A DNA stretch of 64,000 bases from Clostridiales bacterium (GCA_012838665.1 DUOX01000012.1:24936-88935), one strand, 5' to 3'. Positions 36,822 through 44,177 are shown, numbered from the stretch's first letter. Translations and numbers: made by a program. The notes: generated by a model from the sequence alone, not told the origin.

Positions 36822-37052
36822 TTATTCACCTGCTCCCCTTGCAGGATTTGTTGTAAGACAGCTTTTCCTAATGAGCTTAGGATTATGCAGGACAGCTCGG
36901 CAAATCCTGCCGCCGTTCCCAAGAAGAAAACTAAAATTGCCGTCATGCGTAGCACGAGATGTTTTAATCAGGGGCACTTCATGACCCCGCAGACTTAGGT
37001 CCGCCGCTACCGCAGTGCCCGCATGACCGGCACCGTGGATTGAAATATGCAT
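36822..37052 (-). pseudogene. N-terminal remnant of a second opine dehydrogenase
   Basis: The ATG at 37052, with GGGTGATGG upstream, opens HISIHGAGHAGTAVAADLSL and then GHEVPLIKTSRATHDGNFSF, a close copy of the first 55 residues of the neighbouring dehydrogenase. The frame then runs into unrelated sequence and ends at 36822. This is the stump of a tandem duplicate, consistent with an original dehydrogenase/ATP-grasp/dehydrogenase array or recombination between copies. Confidence 0.75.
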
Positions 37053-37496
37053 TCCATCACCCTTTCTAATAATTCTAAAAAAGTTTTTGCAATAGATAGC
37101 GTAAAAAAACGGGGATTGGCCTGACCCGGGATTTTTACTTGATAAAAACGAGCTGATAACAGCCAAGAAGGAGCATTTCCAAATTCCTAAATACCGCTTT
37201 TGATTGACCTTGCGGCATAGTTTTATATTTGTATGCAGTAGTAGAATTTACTATGGAGATTGACTATAAAACACCTCGTTATCCTGTATCTCCAGTTAAT
37301 GAAATGCCCCAACAGGAACAATAAACAGTATCGTTTTCATTTTCCCAAATATCCAATAATTGAATTACAGTTATGAATATATTAATATAATAACACAAAT
37401 GATACAATTTTTTCAAATTCCACTGAATTATAAAAAAGCTCATTTACATATTTTAAAATGGTTATTGATCGTAAACGGGTATAGTATTAGACATAA
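37053..37496. other. Non-coding gap in the element
   Basis: No supported gene. A 23-codon frame starting ATGGAGATTGAC at about 37254 (IDYKTPRYPVSPVNEMPQQE) looks like a scrap of a small protein. The rest is AT-rich. Confidence 0.3.
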
Positions 37497-37757
37497 ATGA
37501 CAAATGTCAATAACCTTGAGGAAGTTAGCGGTATTCCCGGGAGAGATGGAACTGGACCTTTGGGCGCCGGACCAATGACCGGAAGAGGTTCCGGGTTTTG
37601 CAAGGGCGCCAATGTAGTAAGTTATGGCGGTCCTGGCCTCGGTTCAGGCCCGGGTCCCACTTTCAGGCGGGGGGGGGTCTGCAGGGGCTTTGCAATTAAT
37701 GAAGCGGCTCCGGAAACACAAAGCTTCAGTCAATGTATACGGCCTGCTCCCAGTTAA
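37497..37757 (+). pseudogene. DUF5320-like Gly-rich small protein, degraded
   Basis: The sequence GRDGTGPLGAGPMTGRGSGF followed by a Gly-rich tail is the hallmark of the small DUF5320-type proteins found beside Mrp/NBP35 and NifX-like genes in anaerobes. After about 60 codons the reading changes to sequence belonging to the following mrp remnant, so the two genes seem fused by deletion. Confidence 0.6.
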
Positions 37758-38279
37758 AACCAGGACTGGTATTGATATCATGTCTGTAAATTTACTTTTG
37801 AAAAACGATGCCGACCCAGTTATCTGGAGGGGGCGGTTATCGGCGGCGCGGTTAAGCAGTTCTGGACGGATGTTATCTGGAGCGATGTGGATTTCATGTT
37901 CATCGATATGCCACCGGGCACCGGCGATGTTCCCCTTACTGTATTTCAATCCATTGCTGTTGATGGGATCATTGTTGTAACCTCGCCTCAGGAACTTGTA
38001 TCCATGATTGTATCCAAGGCTGTTAAAATGGCTGAGATGATGGACATACCCATTATCGGCCTGGTGGAAAACATGTCCTATTTTGAATGCCCGGATTGCG
38101 GTAAGGAACACAAAATTTTCGGTGAAAGCCATATTGATGAAATTGCAGATGAGCATAATCTAAAAGTTCTTGCGAAACTGCCGATTGACGAGGATTTCAG
38201 CGGCCTGCGATAAGGGCATGATAGAACTCTTTGACGGCAATTGGCTTGAGCCTGTGGCAAAAATATTGGAAGAAATATA
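37700..38279 (+). pseudogene. Mrp/NBP35-family Fe-S carrier ATPase, truncated and frameshifted
   Basis: Three frames together spell the central and C-terminal parts of an Mrp/NBP35 P-loop protein: LLPVKTRTGIDIMSVNLLLK, then DFMFIDMPPGTGDVPLTVFQ with NMSYFECPDCGKEHKIFG (the CxxC motif), then CDKGMIELFDGNWLEPVAKI. One frame change lies near 37835 in a run of Gs, another near 38205. The N-terminal P-loop is missing. The gene is dead. Confidence 0.8.
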
Positions 38280-38331
38280 AAGCGTATAATAAAGCGCGCG
38301 CTTTAAGCGGGCGATAAAACAATGATAAGAA

Positions 38332-38480
38332 TTGCGATAGCAAGCGAAAACGATTCGTCAGCAGAGCTTTTAGGCATTGCGCTAACCTCAATATTTTTGA
38401 AACTGGAAATAGCGGCAAGGTGATTACCTATTCCCGCTATGTGGATTACAATTACGGAGACTTTGCGGAAAGCCAACTAC
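38332..38480 (+). pseudogene. NifX/NifB-like iron-molybdenum cofactor domain protein, frameshifted
   Basis: The ATG at 38332 reads IRIAIASENDSSAELLG. A frame change near 38373 then leads to HCANLNIFETGNSGKVITYS, the pattern of dinitrogenase iron-molybdenum cofactor (NifX-like) domains. It breaks off at the promoter of the following riboswitch. Together with the DUF5320-like and Mrp remnants it forms a decayed copy of a common anaerobe gene set. Confidence 0.6.
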
Positions 38481-38509
38481 TTGACAAATACGTCCAAATC
38501 TGTTATCCT
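38481..38509 (+). promoter_or_regulatory. Promoter of the riboswitch / FecCD importer transcript
   Basis: TTGACA (38481-38486), a 17-nt spacer and TATCCT (38504-38509) lie 20 bp before the aptamer. Confidence 0.7.
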
Positions 38510-38528
38510 CTTTTCAGAAAAGTTAATA

Positions 38529-38652
38529 GTTTCCGTGCCTTGCGATCTAAGGGCTTTGCCTATGATCGTCTGGCCCAAGCGGCGCTTAAAGCGCTAAGCT
38601 TGTGGGGTTGATGTTGGAAACGATACAGCCTTTCCGTGTTTGAGAAGGAGAC
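38529..38652 (+). promoter_or_regulatory. Moco/Tuco-type riboswitch aptamer upstream of the ABC importer
   Basis: This RNA shares a conserved layout with the minus-strand element at 43358-43464 and with the E. coli moaA molybdenum-cofactor leader. P1 is GTTTCC/GGAGAC, P2 GCCTTGCGATC/GATCGTCTGGC, and a small P3 is GGGCTTTGCC. A GGCC junction leads to a stem-loop (GCGCTTAAAGCGC). The GGAAACG loop and the 3' signature GCCTTTCCGTGTTTGAGAAGG follow. P1 and P2 differ in sequence from the other copy but keep pairing, so the fold is supported by covariation. Ligand assignment (Mo or W cofactor) rests on resemblance. Confidence 0.78.
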
Positions 38653-38703
38653 AAAACTCTGAGATGACCTTTATTTAAAGGTATCTTATTACTTGTGGTA
38701 TGC

Positions 38704-38737
38704 AAGGCTGTTTTGTACTTCAAAACAGCCTTTTTAT
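38704..38737 (+). terminator. Riboswitch-controlled terminator before the importer
   Basis: AAGGCTGTTTTG pairs with CAAAACAGCCTT, followed by a T-rich tail, 52 bp after the aptamer and 60 bp before the permease. It is the likely expression platform. Confidence 0.85.
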
Positions 38738-38757
38738 TTTTACCGGAATGAAAAATA

Positions 38758-38782
38758 AGCTTGGGCAGGCCCTGCCCAAGCT
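38758..38782 (+). repeat. Perfect inverted repeat abutting the permease ribosome site
   Basis: AGCTTGGGCAGG and CCCTGCCCAAGCT form a perfect hairpin ending one base before the GGAAAG ribosome site of the permease gene. It could limit ribosome access or protect the transcript 5' end after riboswitch release. Confidence 0.55.
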
Positions 38783-38796
38783 GGAAAGAAATGGGT

Positions 38797-39816
38797 ATGA
38801 AAAAAAGGAAGAAACTCCCCTATGGCACAGTGGTGCTGATTCTTTTCATATTGCTTGTTGGCGCTGTTATACTTTCTTTTATGCTGGGGCGCTATCCCGT
38901 GCCCCCGAGAGAGCTGCTGGGAATACTGCTGTCCAAAGTTTTCACGGTGGAGCCATTTTGGAACGACACGATGGAGCTGGTGCTGTTTAATATACGCCTA
39001 CCCCGCATACTATTGGCCTGTCTTGTGGGGTGCTGCCTTTCTGCGGCAGGCACCGCGTATCAGGGTGTTTTACAGAACCCCATGGCGGCGCCGGATATTC
39101 TGGGCGCCTCCTCGGGAGCGGCCTTTGGAGCGGCCCTTGCCATTCTTTTTAACCGAAACAGTTGGACGGTAATAATATCAGCCTTCGTATTCAGCCTTAT
39201 GACGGTTGCGCTTGTAATATTTATCGGGGAGAGAAGCAGGGGTAAAAAAGTGCTGGGTCTGATACTCTCCGGCATAATGATTAGCTCTCTGTTTTCCGCC
39301 GCGACCTCCTTTGTTAAGCTGGTGGCGGACCCCTCAAACCAGCTGCCCGCTATTACCTATTGGCTTATGGGCAGCCTGGCGGGGACAAAACGCGGCGAGC
39401 TGCTGTTTGCGGTATTCCCCATGGCTGGCGGCCTGATTCCACTGCTCTTGCTGCGCTGGCGCATTAATGTGCTCACCTTGGGAGATGACGAGGCGCGCAC
39501 CATGGGCGTAAACGCGGCAGCTTTGCGGACCATAGTGATAATCTGCGCCACTCTTGTTACTGCTGCCAGCGTATCCGTCAGCGGCATGATAGGGTGGGTT
39601 GGCCTTGTAATACCCCATTTCGCCAGGAGGATGGTGGGCAATAACTACAAGCACCTTATGCCTGCTTCCATGATATTGGGTGCCATATTCCTGCTGTTGG
39701 TGGACAATGTTTCCCGTAATCTGCTTGCCATGGAGATACCCATAGGCATATTGACGGCATTTATCGGGGCGCCCTTCTTTATATATTTGATTACCAGAGA
39801 AGGTGAAAGGTATTGA
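38797..39816 (+). CDS. FecCD-family ABC transporter permease (possible molybdate/tungstate MolB-like)
   Basis: A 339-aa polytopic permease of about 10 helices from the family importing siderophores, B12 and, in MolBCA, molybdate/tungstate. Signatures are NIRLPRILLACLVGCCLSAAG, QGVLQNPMAAPDILGASSGA and SGMIGWVGLVIPHFARRMVG (ATPase-coupling region). ATG 38797, eight bases after GGAAAG, is preferred over ATG 38791. It is first in a permease/ATPase/binding-protein operon behind a Moco-type riboswitch, which argues for an oxyanion rather than an iron chelate. Confidence 0.92.
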   Translation: MKKRKKLPYGTVVLILFILLVGAVILSFMLGRYPVPPRELLGILLSKVFTVEPFWNDTMELVLFNIRLPRILLACLVGCCLSAAGTAYQGVLQNPMAAPDILGASSGAAFGAALAILFNRNSWTVIISAFVFSLMTVALVIFIGERSRGKKVLGLILSGIMISSLFSAATSFVKLVADPSNQLPAITYWLMGSLAGTKRGELLFAVFPMAGGLIPLLLLRWRINVLTLGDDEARTMGVNAAALRTIVIICATLVTAASVSVSGMIGWVGLVIPHFARRMVGNNYKHLMPASMILGAIFLLLVDNVSRNLLAMEIPIGILTAFIGAPFFIYLITREGERY

Positions 39817-40583
39817 GCATACAGGTAAACAATTTAAGCTTCAGCTACGGCGACAACCATGTACTGAAGGACGTGAGTTTCACCGCAAATGATGGGGAGC
39901 TTATGGCGGTTCTGGGACCCAACGGCGTGGGCAAAAGCACCCTTTTCCGCTGTATGCTGGGCCTTTTGCGTGAATATAAGGGCGAGACACTCATAAATGG
40001 GGAAAGCACAAGGGACATGAGCGCCAGAGAGCTGGCAAGGCGTGTGGCATATATCCCCCAATCCCATTATCCCGCCTTTAATTATAGCGTCTTTGACATG
40101 GTGCTGATGGGAACAATGGCCCAGGTATCCAGTATTTCCTCACCGGGGAAAAGACAGCTTGACCTGGCGGACAAAGCTTTGGCGCGGCTTAAAATATCCC
40201 ATCTGCGAAACAGAGGCTACACCCAAATAAGCGGCGGGGAGCGCCAGCTTACCCTAATTGCCCGGGCCCTGGTCCAGGAGGCGAAGGTGCTGATTATGGA
40301 TGAGCCCACGTCAAACCTTGACTATGGCAACCAGCTTAGGGTTATGGCGGAGATTAAGTCCCTGGCGGAAGAGGGCTATACGATAATTGAATCCACACAT
40401 AGCCCCGACCAGGCGTTTATGTACGCCAACAGAATACTGGCTATCCTTGACGGCCAGGTACTTGCCCTGGGCTCCCCCAGGGAGACGATTAACCAAGAGC
40501 TGATAAGGAAACTCTATGGAGTGGACGTGGAGATCCACAGCTTTAAAAATGACAGTATCAGGATTTTTGTTCCTGATTTATAA
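39813..40583 (+). CDS. ABC transporter ATP-binding protein (FecE/MolC-like)
   Basis: A 256-aa ATPase with Walker A GPNGVGKSTLFRCMLG, Q-loop around YIPQSHYPAFNYSVFDM, signature ISGGERQLTLIARALVQ, Walker B VLIMDEPTSNLDYGNQ and H-loop STHSPDQA. It starts with TTG at 39813, overlapping the permease stop by four bases behind GAAAGG, so translation is coupled. It energises the importer. Confidence 0.94.
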   Translation: MSIQVNNLSFSYGDNHVLKDVSFTANDGELMAVLGPNGVGKSTLFRCMLGLLREYKGETLINGESTRDMSARELARRVAYIPQSHYPAFNYSVFDMVLMGTMAQVSSISSPGKRQLDLADKALARLKISHLRNRGYTQISGGERQLTLIARALVQEAKVLIMDEPTSNLDYGNQLRVMAEIKSLAEEGYTIIESTHSPDQAFMYANRILAILDGQVLALGSPRETINQELIRKLYGVDVEIHSFKNDSIRIFVPDL

Positions 40584-40607
40584 TAATCAAAATGTGAGGT
40601 GTTAATA

Positions 40608-41744
40608 ATGAAAAATCGTATTCTTGCTTATACACTTGCGGCGCTGATGATTCTTTCATTGCTGACAGGCTGTGCAAAGGAAAGCCCCAATGAGGATGCG
40701 GTGGCGCCGGATGTCAGCCAGGTGCCGGCAGAGAGCGAGGCTCCCGGGGCAACAGAGCCCGCTCGGGAAGATTTTGTGTTTACAGATGATTGTGGCCGTC
40801 AGGTGGAAGTTCAGGGTGAAATAAGCAGAATAGTCCCTACCGGCCCAATAGCTCAAATTGCGCTTTTTGCCATTGCGCCGGAAATGATTGTTGGCCTTGC
40901 TTCTGAATGGGACAGCATTGCCAAGGACATTTTGGACGCTGAGTATTACAACCTGCCCCAAATAGGGCATATCTATGGCGGCAAAGGCGAGGTTAACCTT
41001 GAAGAGCTGGCCCTTCTGGCTCCACAGCTTCTTATTGATATCGGCGAAGCAAAAAGCAGCGTGGCGGAAGATCTGGACACCCTGCAGGAGCAGACGGGGA
41101 TAACCTGTGTCCACATTGAAGCCACCTTGGAGACCATGCCTCAGGTCTACCGCAAATTAGGGCGGCTTCTGGGCAGGGAGGAAAGAGGAGAGGACCTTGC
41201 GGAGTATTGTCAGAGGATATATGACAGGACCATGGATATAATTAATCAGGTCGGGGACAACCGGGCGGACGTACTTTATTGCCTGGGCCCCGAAGGCCTG
41301 AACGTCCTTGCAAAGGATTCTTACCACGCGGAGCTTATCGATATGCTCACAAATAACGTTGCCGTTGTGGACGAGCCGTCCTCCAAAGGTACCGGCAATG
41401 AGGTGGATATGGAACAGCTGCTCCTCTGGAATCCCGACTATATTATTTTTGCGCCGGAGGTGTCCCTTGATTCCCTTGTCAAAGAACCCTCCTGGCAGCA
41501 GATGAAGGCCATTTCCCAGGGAAATTATATTAAAGTGCCTTTCGGACCGTTCAACTGGATGGGAATGCCGCCTTCCGTGCAGCGTTATCTGGGGCTGATA
41601 TGGCTTCCCGCCGCCCTGTACCCCGACTATGTGGACTACGACGCATACGAGGAGATAGCGGAATATTTCCGGCTGTTCTACCACAGCGAGCTTTCAAGGG
41701 AGCTCTTTGACGAACTGACCCAGAACTCTTTCATTCAGAAATAA
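40608..41744 (+). CDS. ABC transporter substrate-binding lipoprotein (BtuF/MolA fold)
   Basis: A 378-aa lipoprotein with signal peptide and lipobox LLTGC (Cys about 22), then an acidic/Pro linker (to about 60). The two-lobed class III fold follows, opening with FTDDCGRQVEVQGEISRIVP and ending in PSVQRYLGLIWLPAALYPDY. The class binds B12, haem, chelates or, in MolA, molybdate/tungstate. ATG 40608 with GAGGTG six bases upstream is the start. Substrate specificity is inferred from the riboswitch. Confidence 0.92.
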   Translation: MKNRILAYTLAALMILSLLTGCAKESPNEDAVAPDVSQVPAESEAPGATEPAREDFVFTDDCGRQVEVQGEISRIVPTGPIAQIALFAIAPEMIVGLASEWDSIAKDILDAEYYNLPQIGHIYGGKGEVNLEELALLAPQLLIDIGEAKSSVAEDLDTLQEQTGITCVHIEATLETMPQVYRKLGRLLGREERGEDLAEYCQRIYDRTMDIINQVGDNRADVLYCLGPEGLNVLAKDSYHAELIDMLTNNVAVVDEPSSKGTGNEVDMEQLLLWNPDYIIFAPEVSLDSLVKEPSWQQMKAISQGNYIKVPFGPFNWMGMPPSVQRYLGLIWLPAALYPDYVDYDAYEEIAEYFRLFYHSELSRELFDELTQNSFIQK

Positions 41745-41747
41745 TGC

Positions 41748-41782
41748 AAATGAGGCCCCGCGCATGGCGCGGGGCCTCATTT
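41748..41782. terminator. Bidirectional terminator between importer and NTPase
   Basis: AAATGAGGCCCCGCGC pairs with GCGCGGGGCCTCATTT and is T-rich on the plus side. It separates convergent transcripts. Confidence 0.85.
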
Positions 41783-41805
41783 GGTTTTACAACACTCTCA
41801 AAAAA

Positions 41806-42333
41806 CTAACATTTGATAAGCCGTGAAAGCTCCCGGGCCAGCAGTTCGGGCAGGCTGTCGCGATTTTTTTCATCCACGGTGATTATTGTCACACCGGGAT
41901 TCTGCCGAATTTGATTTAGCCAGCCGCCTGCTGAATTTCTTATGACGCCAAATACCGGAAGCCTGCCTTCAATTGATTCAAGCACAGCAGACTGAAATCT
42001 CCGCGCATGGCGTTCCATTTTTCCCAGTTCGTCCATAACTATCAAATCAGCCGCTTTTGCCGCATTCAGAATATATTGCGCACCCAGTATATCAAATCGT
42101 TCGGTCAATACACACGGCGCCTGTCCCCGTTGAAACCGGGCCACAACGTACTCATCATCGTAGCTTGGCAGTTGCCCGAACTCCCCTATATACAGTCGCC
42201 TGTTATCGTCAAGGCGGTTTTCACTAAAGTATGTCTGGAATCCCCCGCATTTGGCGCCCAAAAGCGAAAGTGTTTTTTTAATAACGGTGCTTTTGCCAAT
42301 GCGGATTTCTCCCGTTAAAAAAATATGTTTCAT
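41806..42333 (-). CDS. THEP1-like nucleoside-triphosphatase (P-loop)
   Basis: A 175-aa P-loop NTPase of the THEP1/NTPase_1 type. Walker A is TGEIRIGKSTVIKKTL at residues 6-21, Walker B is ADLIVMDELGKME (about 100), and GVIRNS lies near the C-terminus. The biological role of the family is unknown. ATG 42333, with GGGGG five bases upstream, is chosen over in-frame starts at 42345 and 42408. It is last in a unit with the methyltransferase and a small ORF under a Moco-type riboswitch, which suggests a cofactor-handling task. Confidence 0.85.
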   Translation of the reverse strand: MKHIFLTGEIRIGKSTVIKKTLSLLGAKCGGFQTYFSENRLDDNRRLYIGEFGQLPSYDDEYVVARFQRGQAPCVLTERFDILGAQYILNAAKAADLIVMDELGKMERHARRFQSAVLESIEGRLPVFGVIRNSAGGWLNQIRQNPGVTIITVDEKNRDSLPELLARELSRLIKC

Positions 42334-42414
42334 AGTAACCCCCATATCTCCGTCCAGCGCACTAATAATAGAAGTACCGAAGCGGAGGAATTTGCTCTCC
42401 GAGTCCATCCGAAA

Positions 42415-43113
42415 TCAGCAATCCGTCGTGACATGCCATACGGACGGCTTGATAATCAGTTCTAAATTCTTGCGATAAGGAAGGTAAAAAGGATAATCCG
42501 CATTTCCAGTATTAATCAAGGTGGACAAAGTGTCCTCCAGAGTCTCGGCCCCTCCGAAAGTCGAGATATAATCCCGGGCGTCCTCAACTGATTTCAGCGG
42601 CTGTCCAAATTCCAGAGAAAACGTTAAAGTCAGGTGCTCTCCCCTTTCGGTGGGGAGGTTCAGGCACCATACCGAAGTACCTCCGTCTGAACGCACATGG
42701 CTGTCCAGATTCGTACGGTCTATGATAATCAGCCTTTTACGGCAGAGACTGCGAAAAAACAAGTCTTTGTCCGACCTTCTCCCCGCTGACACCATTACAA
42801 TATTATCCCAGAGGGGCCTGTCCCTCAAACTTAGCCAGTCTCTTTCAACAACCTCCAGTAAGGATATTCCGCGCCGCTGGAGCTCATTCCGCAGCCAGCC
42901 AATCGCTCTGGTATCTTTGTCTATGGCGGTAACCCTGTAACCCCGGGATGCCAGCTCCAGCGCCAGATAACCGATTCCGCACCCCATGTCGCAGACCGTC
43001 TCATTCTTTGGAAGGAAATTTGTTAAAACATCTGCGAGCTTCTGTCCAAAGCCCGTAAAGGCCACCGCCGCAGCATACCAGTTAATTGTCTTTTCCGACC
43101 AAGTAAAAGCCAT
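42415..43113 (-). CDS. Class I SAM-dependent methyltransferase of unknown substrate
   Basis: A 232-aa Rossmann methyltransferase. The SAM-binding motif ETVCDMGCGIGYLALELASR lies at residues 38-57, the acidic end of the second strand is VTAIDKD, and a DNIVMVSAG motif IV-like region follows. The rest is not diagnostic of any known target. GGTGGTG precedes the ATG, and the upstream small ORF stops three bases before it, so translation is coupled. Riboswitch control links it to molybdenum/tungsten cofactor status. Confidence 0.85.
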   Translation of the reverse strand: MAFTWSEKTINWYAAAVAFTGFGQKLADVLTNFLPKNETVCDMGCGIGYLALELASRGYRVTAIDKDTRAIGWLRNELQRRGISLLEVVERDWLSLRDRPLWDNIVMVSAGRRSDKDLFFRSLCRKRLIIIDRTNLDSHVRSDGGTSVWCLNLPTERGEHLTLTFSLEFGQPLKSVEDARDYISTFGGAETLEDTLSTLINTGNADYPFYLPYRKNLELIIKPSVWHVTTDC

Positions 43114-43116
43114 ATA

Positions 43117-43263
43117 TTACACCACCAGTTTAATATCAACTTCCGGTCTCAGACATCCAGTTGCAACCCGGCGCTCCGGTAGATGCCGTTTAATTTGCGC
43201 GGCAGTTACTTTTCCCGATTCAGTCAATTTTGCTCCGTGGAAACAACAAACGATGCGGAGCAA
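43117..43263 (-). CDS. Small 48-aa protein ahead of the methyltransferase
   Basis: A short frame reading LRIVCCFHGAKLTESGKVTA, then HLPERRVATGCLRPEVDIKL, ending in a stop three bases before the methyltransferase ATG. The likely start is TTG 43263, nine bases after GGGAGCGGAAG; an ATG at 43287 in the same frame lacks a ribosome site. Three Cys and one His could bind metal. It lies after the riboswitch terminator, so it is the first translated unit of the operon. The family is not recognised. Confidence 0.5.
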   Translation of the reverse strand: MLRIVCCFHGAKLTESGKVTAAQIKRHLPERRVATGCLRPEVDIKLVV

Positions 43264-43304
43264 GGGAAAAAACTTCCGCTCCCACATTTAAAAAGCCAAG
43301 TAGT

Positions 43305-43339
43305 AAAAAAATGCCACCTTCACGTGTCGTAAGATGGCA
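43305..43339 (-). terminator. Riboswitch-controlled terminator before the small ORF/methyltransferase operon
   Basis: On the minus strand TGCCATCTT pairs with AAGGTGGCA (one mismatch) and is followed by seven Ts. It lies 18 bases past the aptamer and about 40 bases before the small ORF. Confidence 0.88.
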
Positions 43340-43357
43340 AGATAACGGCATATTATC

Positions 43358-43464
43358 TATTCCTTCTCAAACACGGAAGGCACAGCCGTTTCCGACCATA
43401 CCCTGGAACCATACGGTTCGGCCTCACCCCCATAGCCGTGCCGTAGGCGGAGAGGCTTGGAATA
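43358..43464 (-). promoter_or_regulatory. Moco/Tuco-type riboswitch aptamer upstream of the methyltransferase/NTPase operon
   Basis: On the minus strand, P1 is TATTCC/GGAATA and P2 is GCCTC/GAGGC with a small inner GCCTACGGC hairpin. GGCCGAACCGTATGGTTCCAGGG and a CGGAAACG loop follow, then the 3' signature GCCTTCCGTGTTTGAGAAGG. The blocks AGCCTCT, GGCCG..AC, CCAGGG and GCCT-CCGT-TG-AAGG recur in the E. coli moaA Moco leader in the same order. A second copy of the same fold lies at 38529-38652. Confidence 0.8.
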
Positions 43465-43498
43465 TCAAGTTGCGATTTATTTGGTTATGTTTGAAATC

Positions 43499-43527
43499 AT
43501 TATAATGTTCAATCTTTTTCATGTCAA
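43499..43527 (-). promoter_or_regulatory. Promoter of the riboswitch / methyltransferase operon
   Basis: A perfect TTGACA (43527-43522), 17-nt spacer, TATAAT (43504-43499) on the minus strand, 35 bp before the aptamer. Confidence 0.85.
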
Positions 43528-43529
43528 GC

Positions 43530-43906
43530 ATAAGCAGGCATATATGCTTCTAAGGTGTTAAACCCGTAATAGGCCTGTAAAACATATCTTTTGATTCTCC
43601 CTTTTCCCAACTTAAACCTGTAAAGTATCCCGGTCAATACTCTGCAGGTTTTTCTTTTTTGGGCCTTGAATCCCCTTATATTGTTATGATTATAAGAATA
43701 AACCAGAAATTAATTTTCTGATATTTCATTATATTCAAACAACCGTGCTAAAAAAATACCCCGCCGACAAATTGTGTTTTTATACTCGGTGGTAATTTTA
43801 CAGTAAACGGCATAGACATCATAGTGTGAACATGATAAATTCGGAGCTTTTTAATACATAAATTTTGTCCGGTAGAACTATTAAACGAACGGAGGTGGTA
43901 TCTGCT
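43530..43906. other. Non-coding gap before the recombinase module
   Basis: About 370 bp of AT-rich DNA without a supported gene. It should contain the promoter of the 67-aa gene and recombinase. CATAGACA at 43811-43818 is a poor match to a sigma-E -10, and I see no convincing -35. Confidence 0.35.
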
Positions 43907-44110
43907 GTGGCAAAGCATAAATTAAATTATCGAATTCACAACCCAAATACGGCAGAGACCACTGCCAACTTTTTGCTTAGATTGCTTATTGAAGCAAATC
44001 AAAAAAAAGTGGAACTCTCAATCCTCGCCGCAACCCAAATTAATCCCCCAATACCGGAAGATTCAAAAAACATACTGCATGAAAAGAGTATTCCACATTT
44101 TCATAGTTAG
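43907..44110 (+). CDS. Hypothetical 67-aa protein upstream of the recombinase
   Basis: It starts at GTG 43907, eight bases after GGAGGTGG, one of the strongest ribosome sites in the element. The sequence KHKLNYRIHNPNTAETTANF, then LLRLLIEANQKKVELSILAA, is small, basic to neutral and partly helical. I do not recognise a family. Its position 67 bp ahead of the serine recombinase on the same strand fits a recombination directionality factor or regulator, but this is inference from context. Confidence 0.65.
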   Translation: MAKHKLNYRIHNPNTAETTANFLLRLLIEANQKKVELSILAATQINPPIPEDSKNILHEKSIPHFHS

Positions 44111-44177
44111 TGGGTTGCGCACGCGGGTTTCTCAAGCATTGGGAAGCCCGCTAATAATATTAGGAAGGTAGCTCAGT

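Noticed and set aside
38420..38611. 63-aa plus-strand frame, with a tail that vaguely resembles RecX
   Set aside because: Its first part is the frameshifted NifX-like remnant and its second half is the riboswitch promoter and aptamer (38481-38652), whose paired stems explain the sequence better than coding.
43358..43464. Cobalamin riboswitch
   Set aside because: Considered because FecCD importers are often B12-regulated, but the B12-box sequence is absent and the conserved blocks match the Moco class in order.
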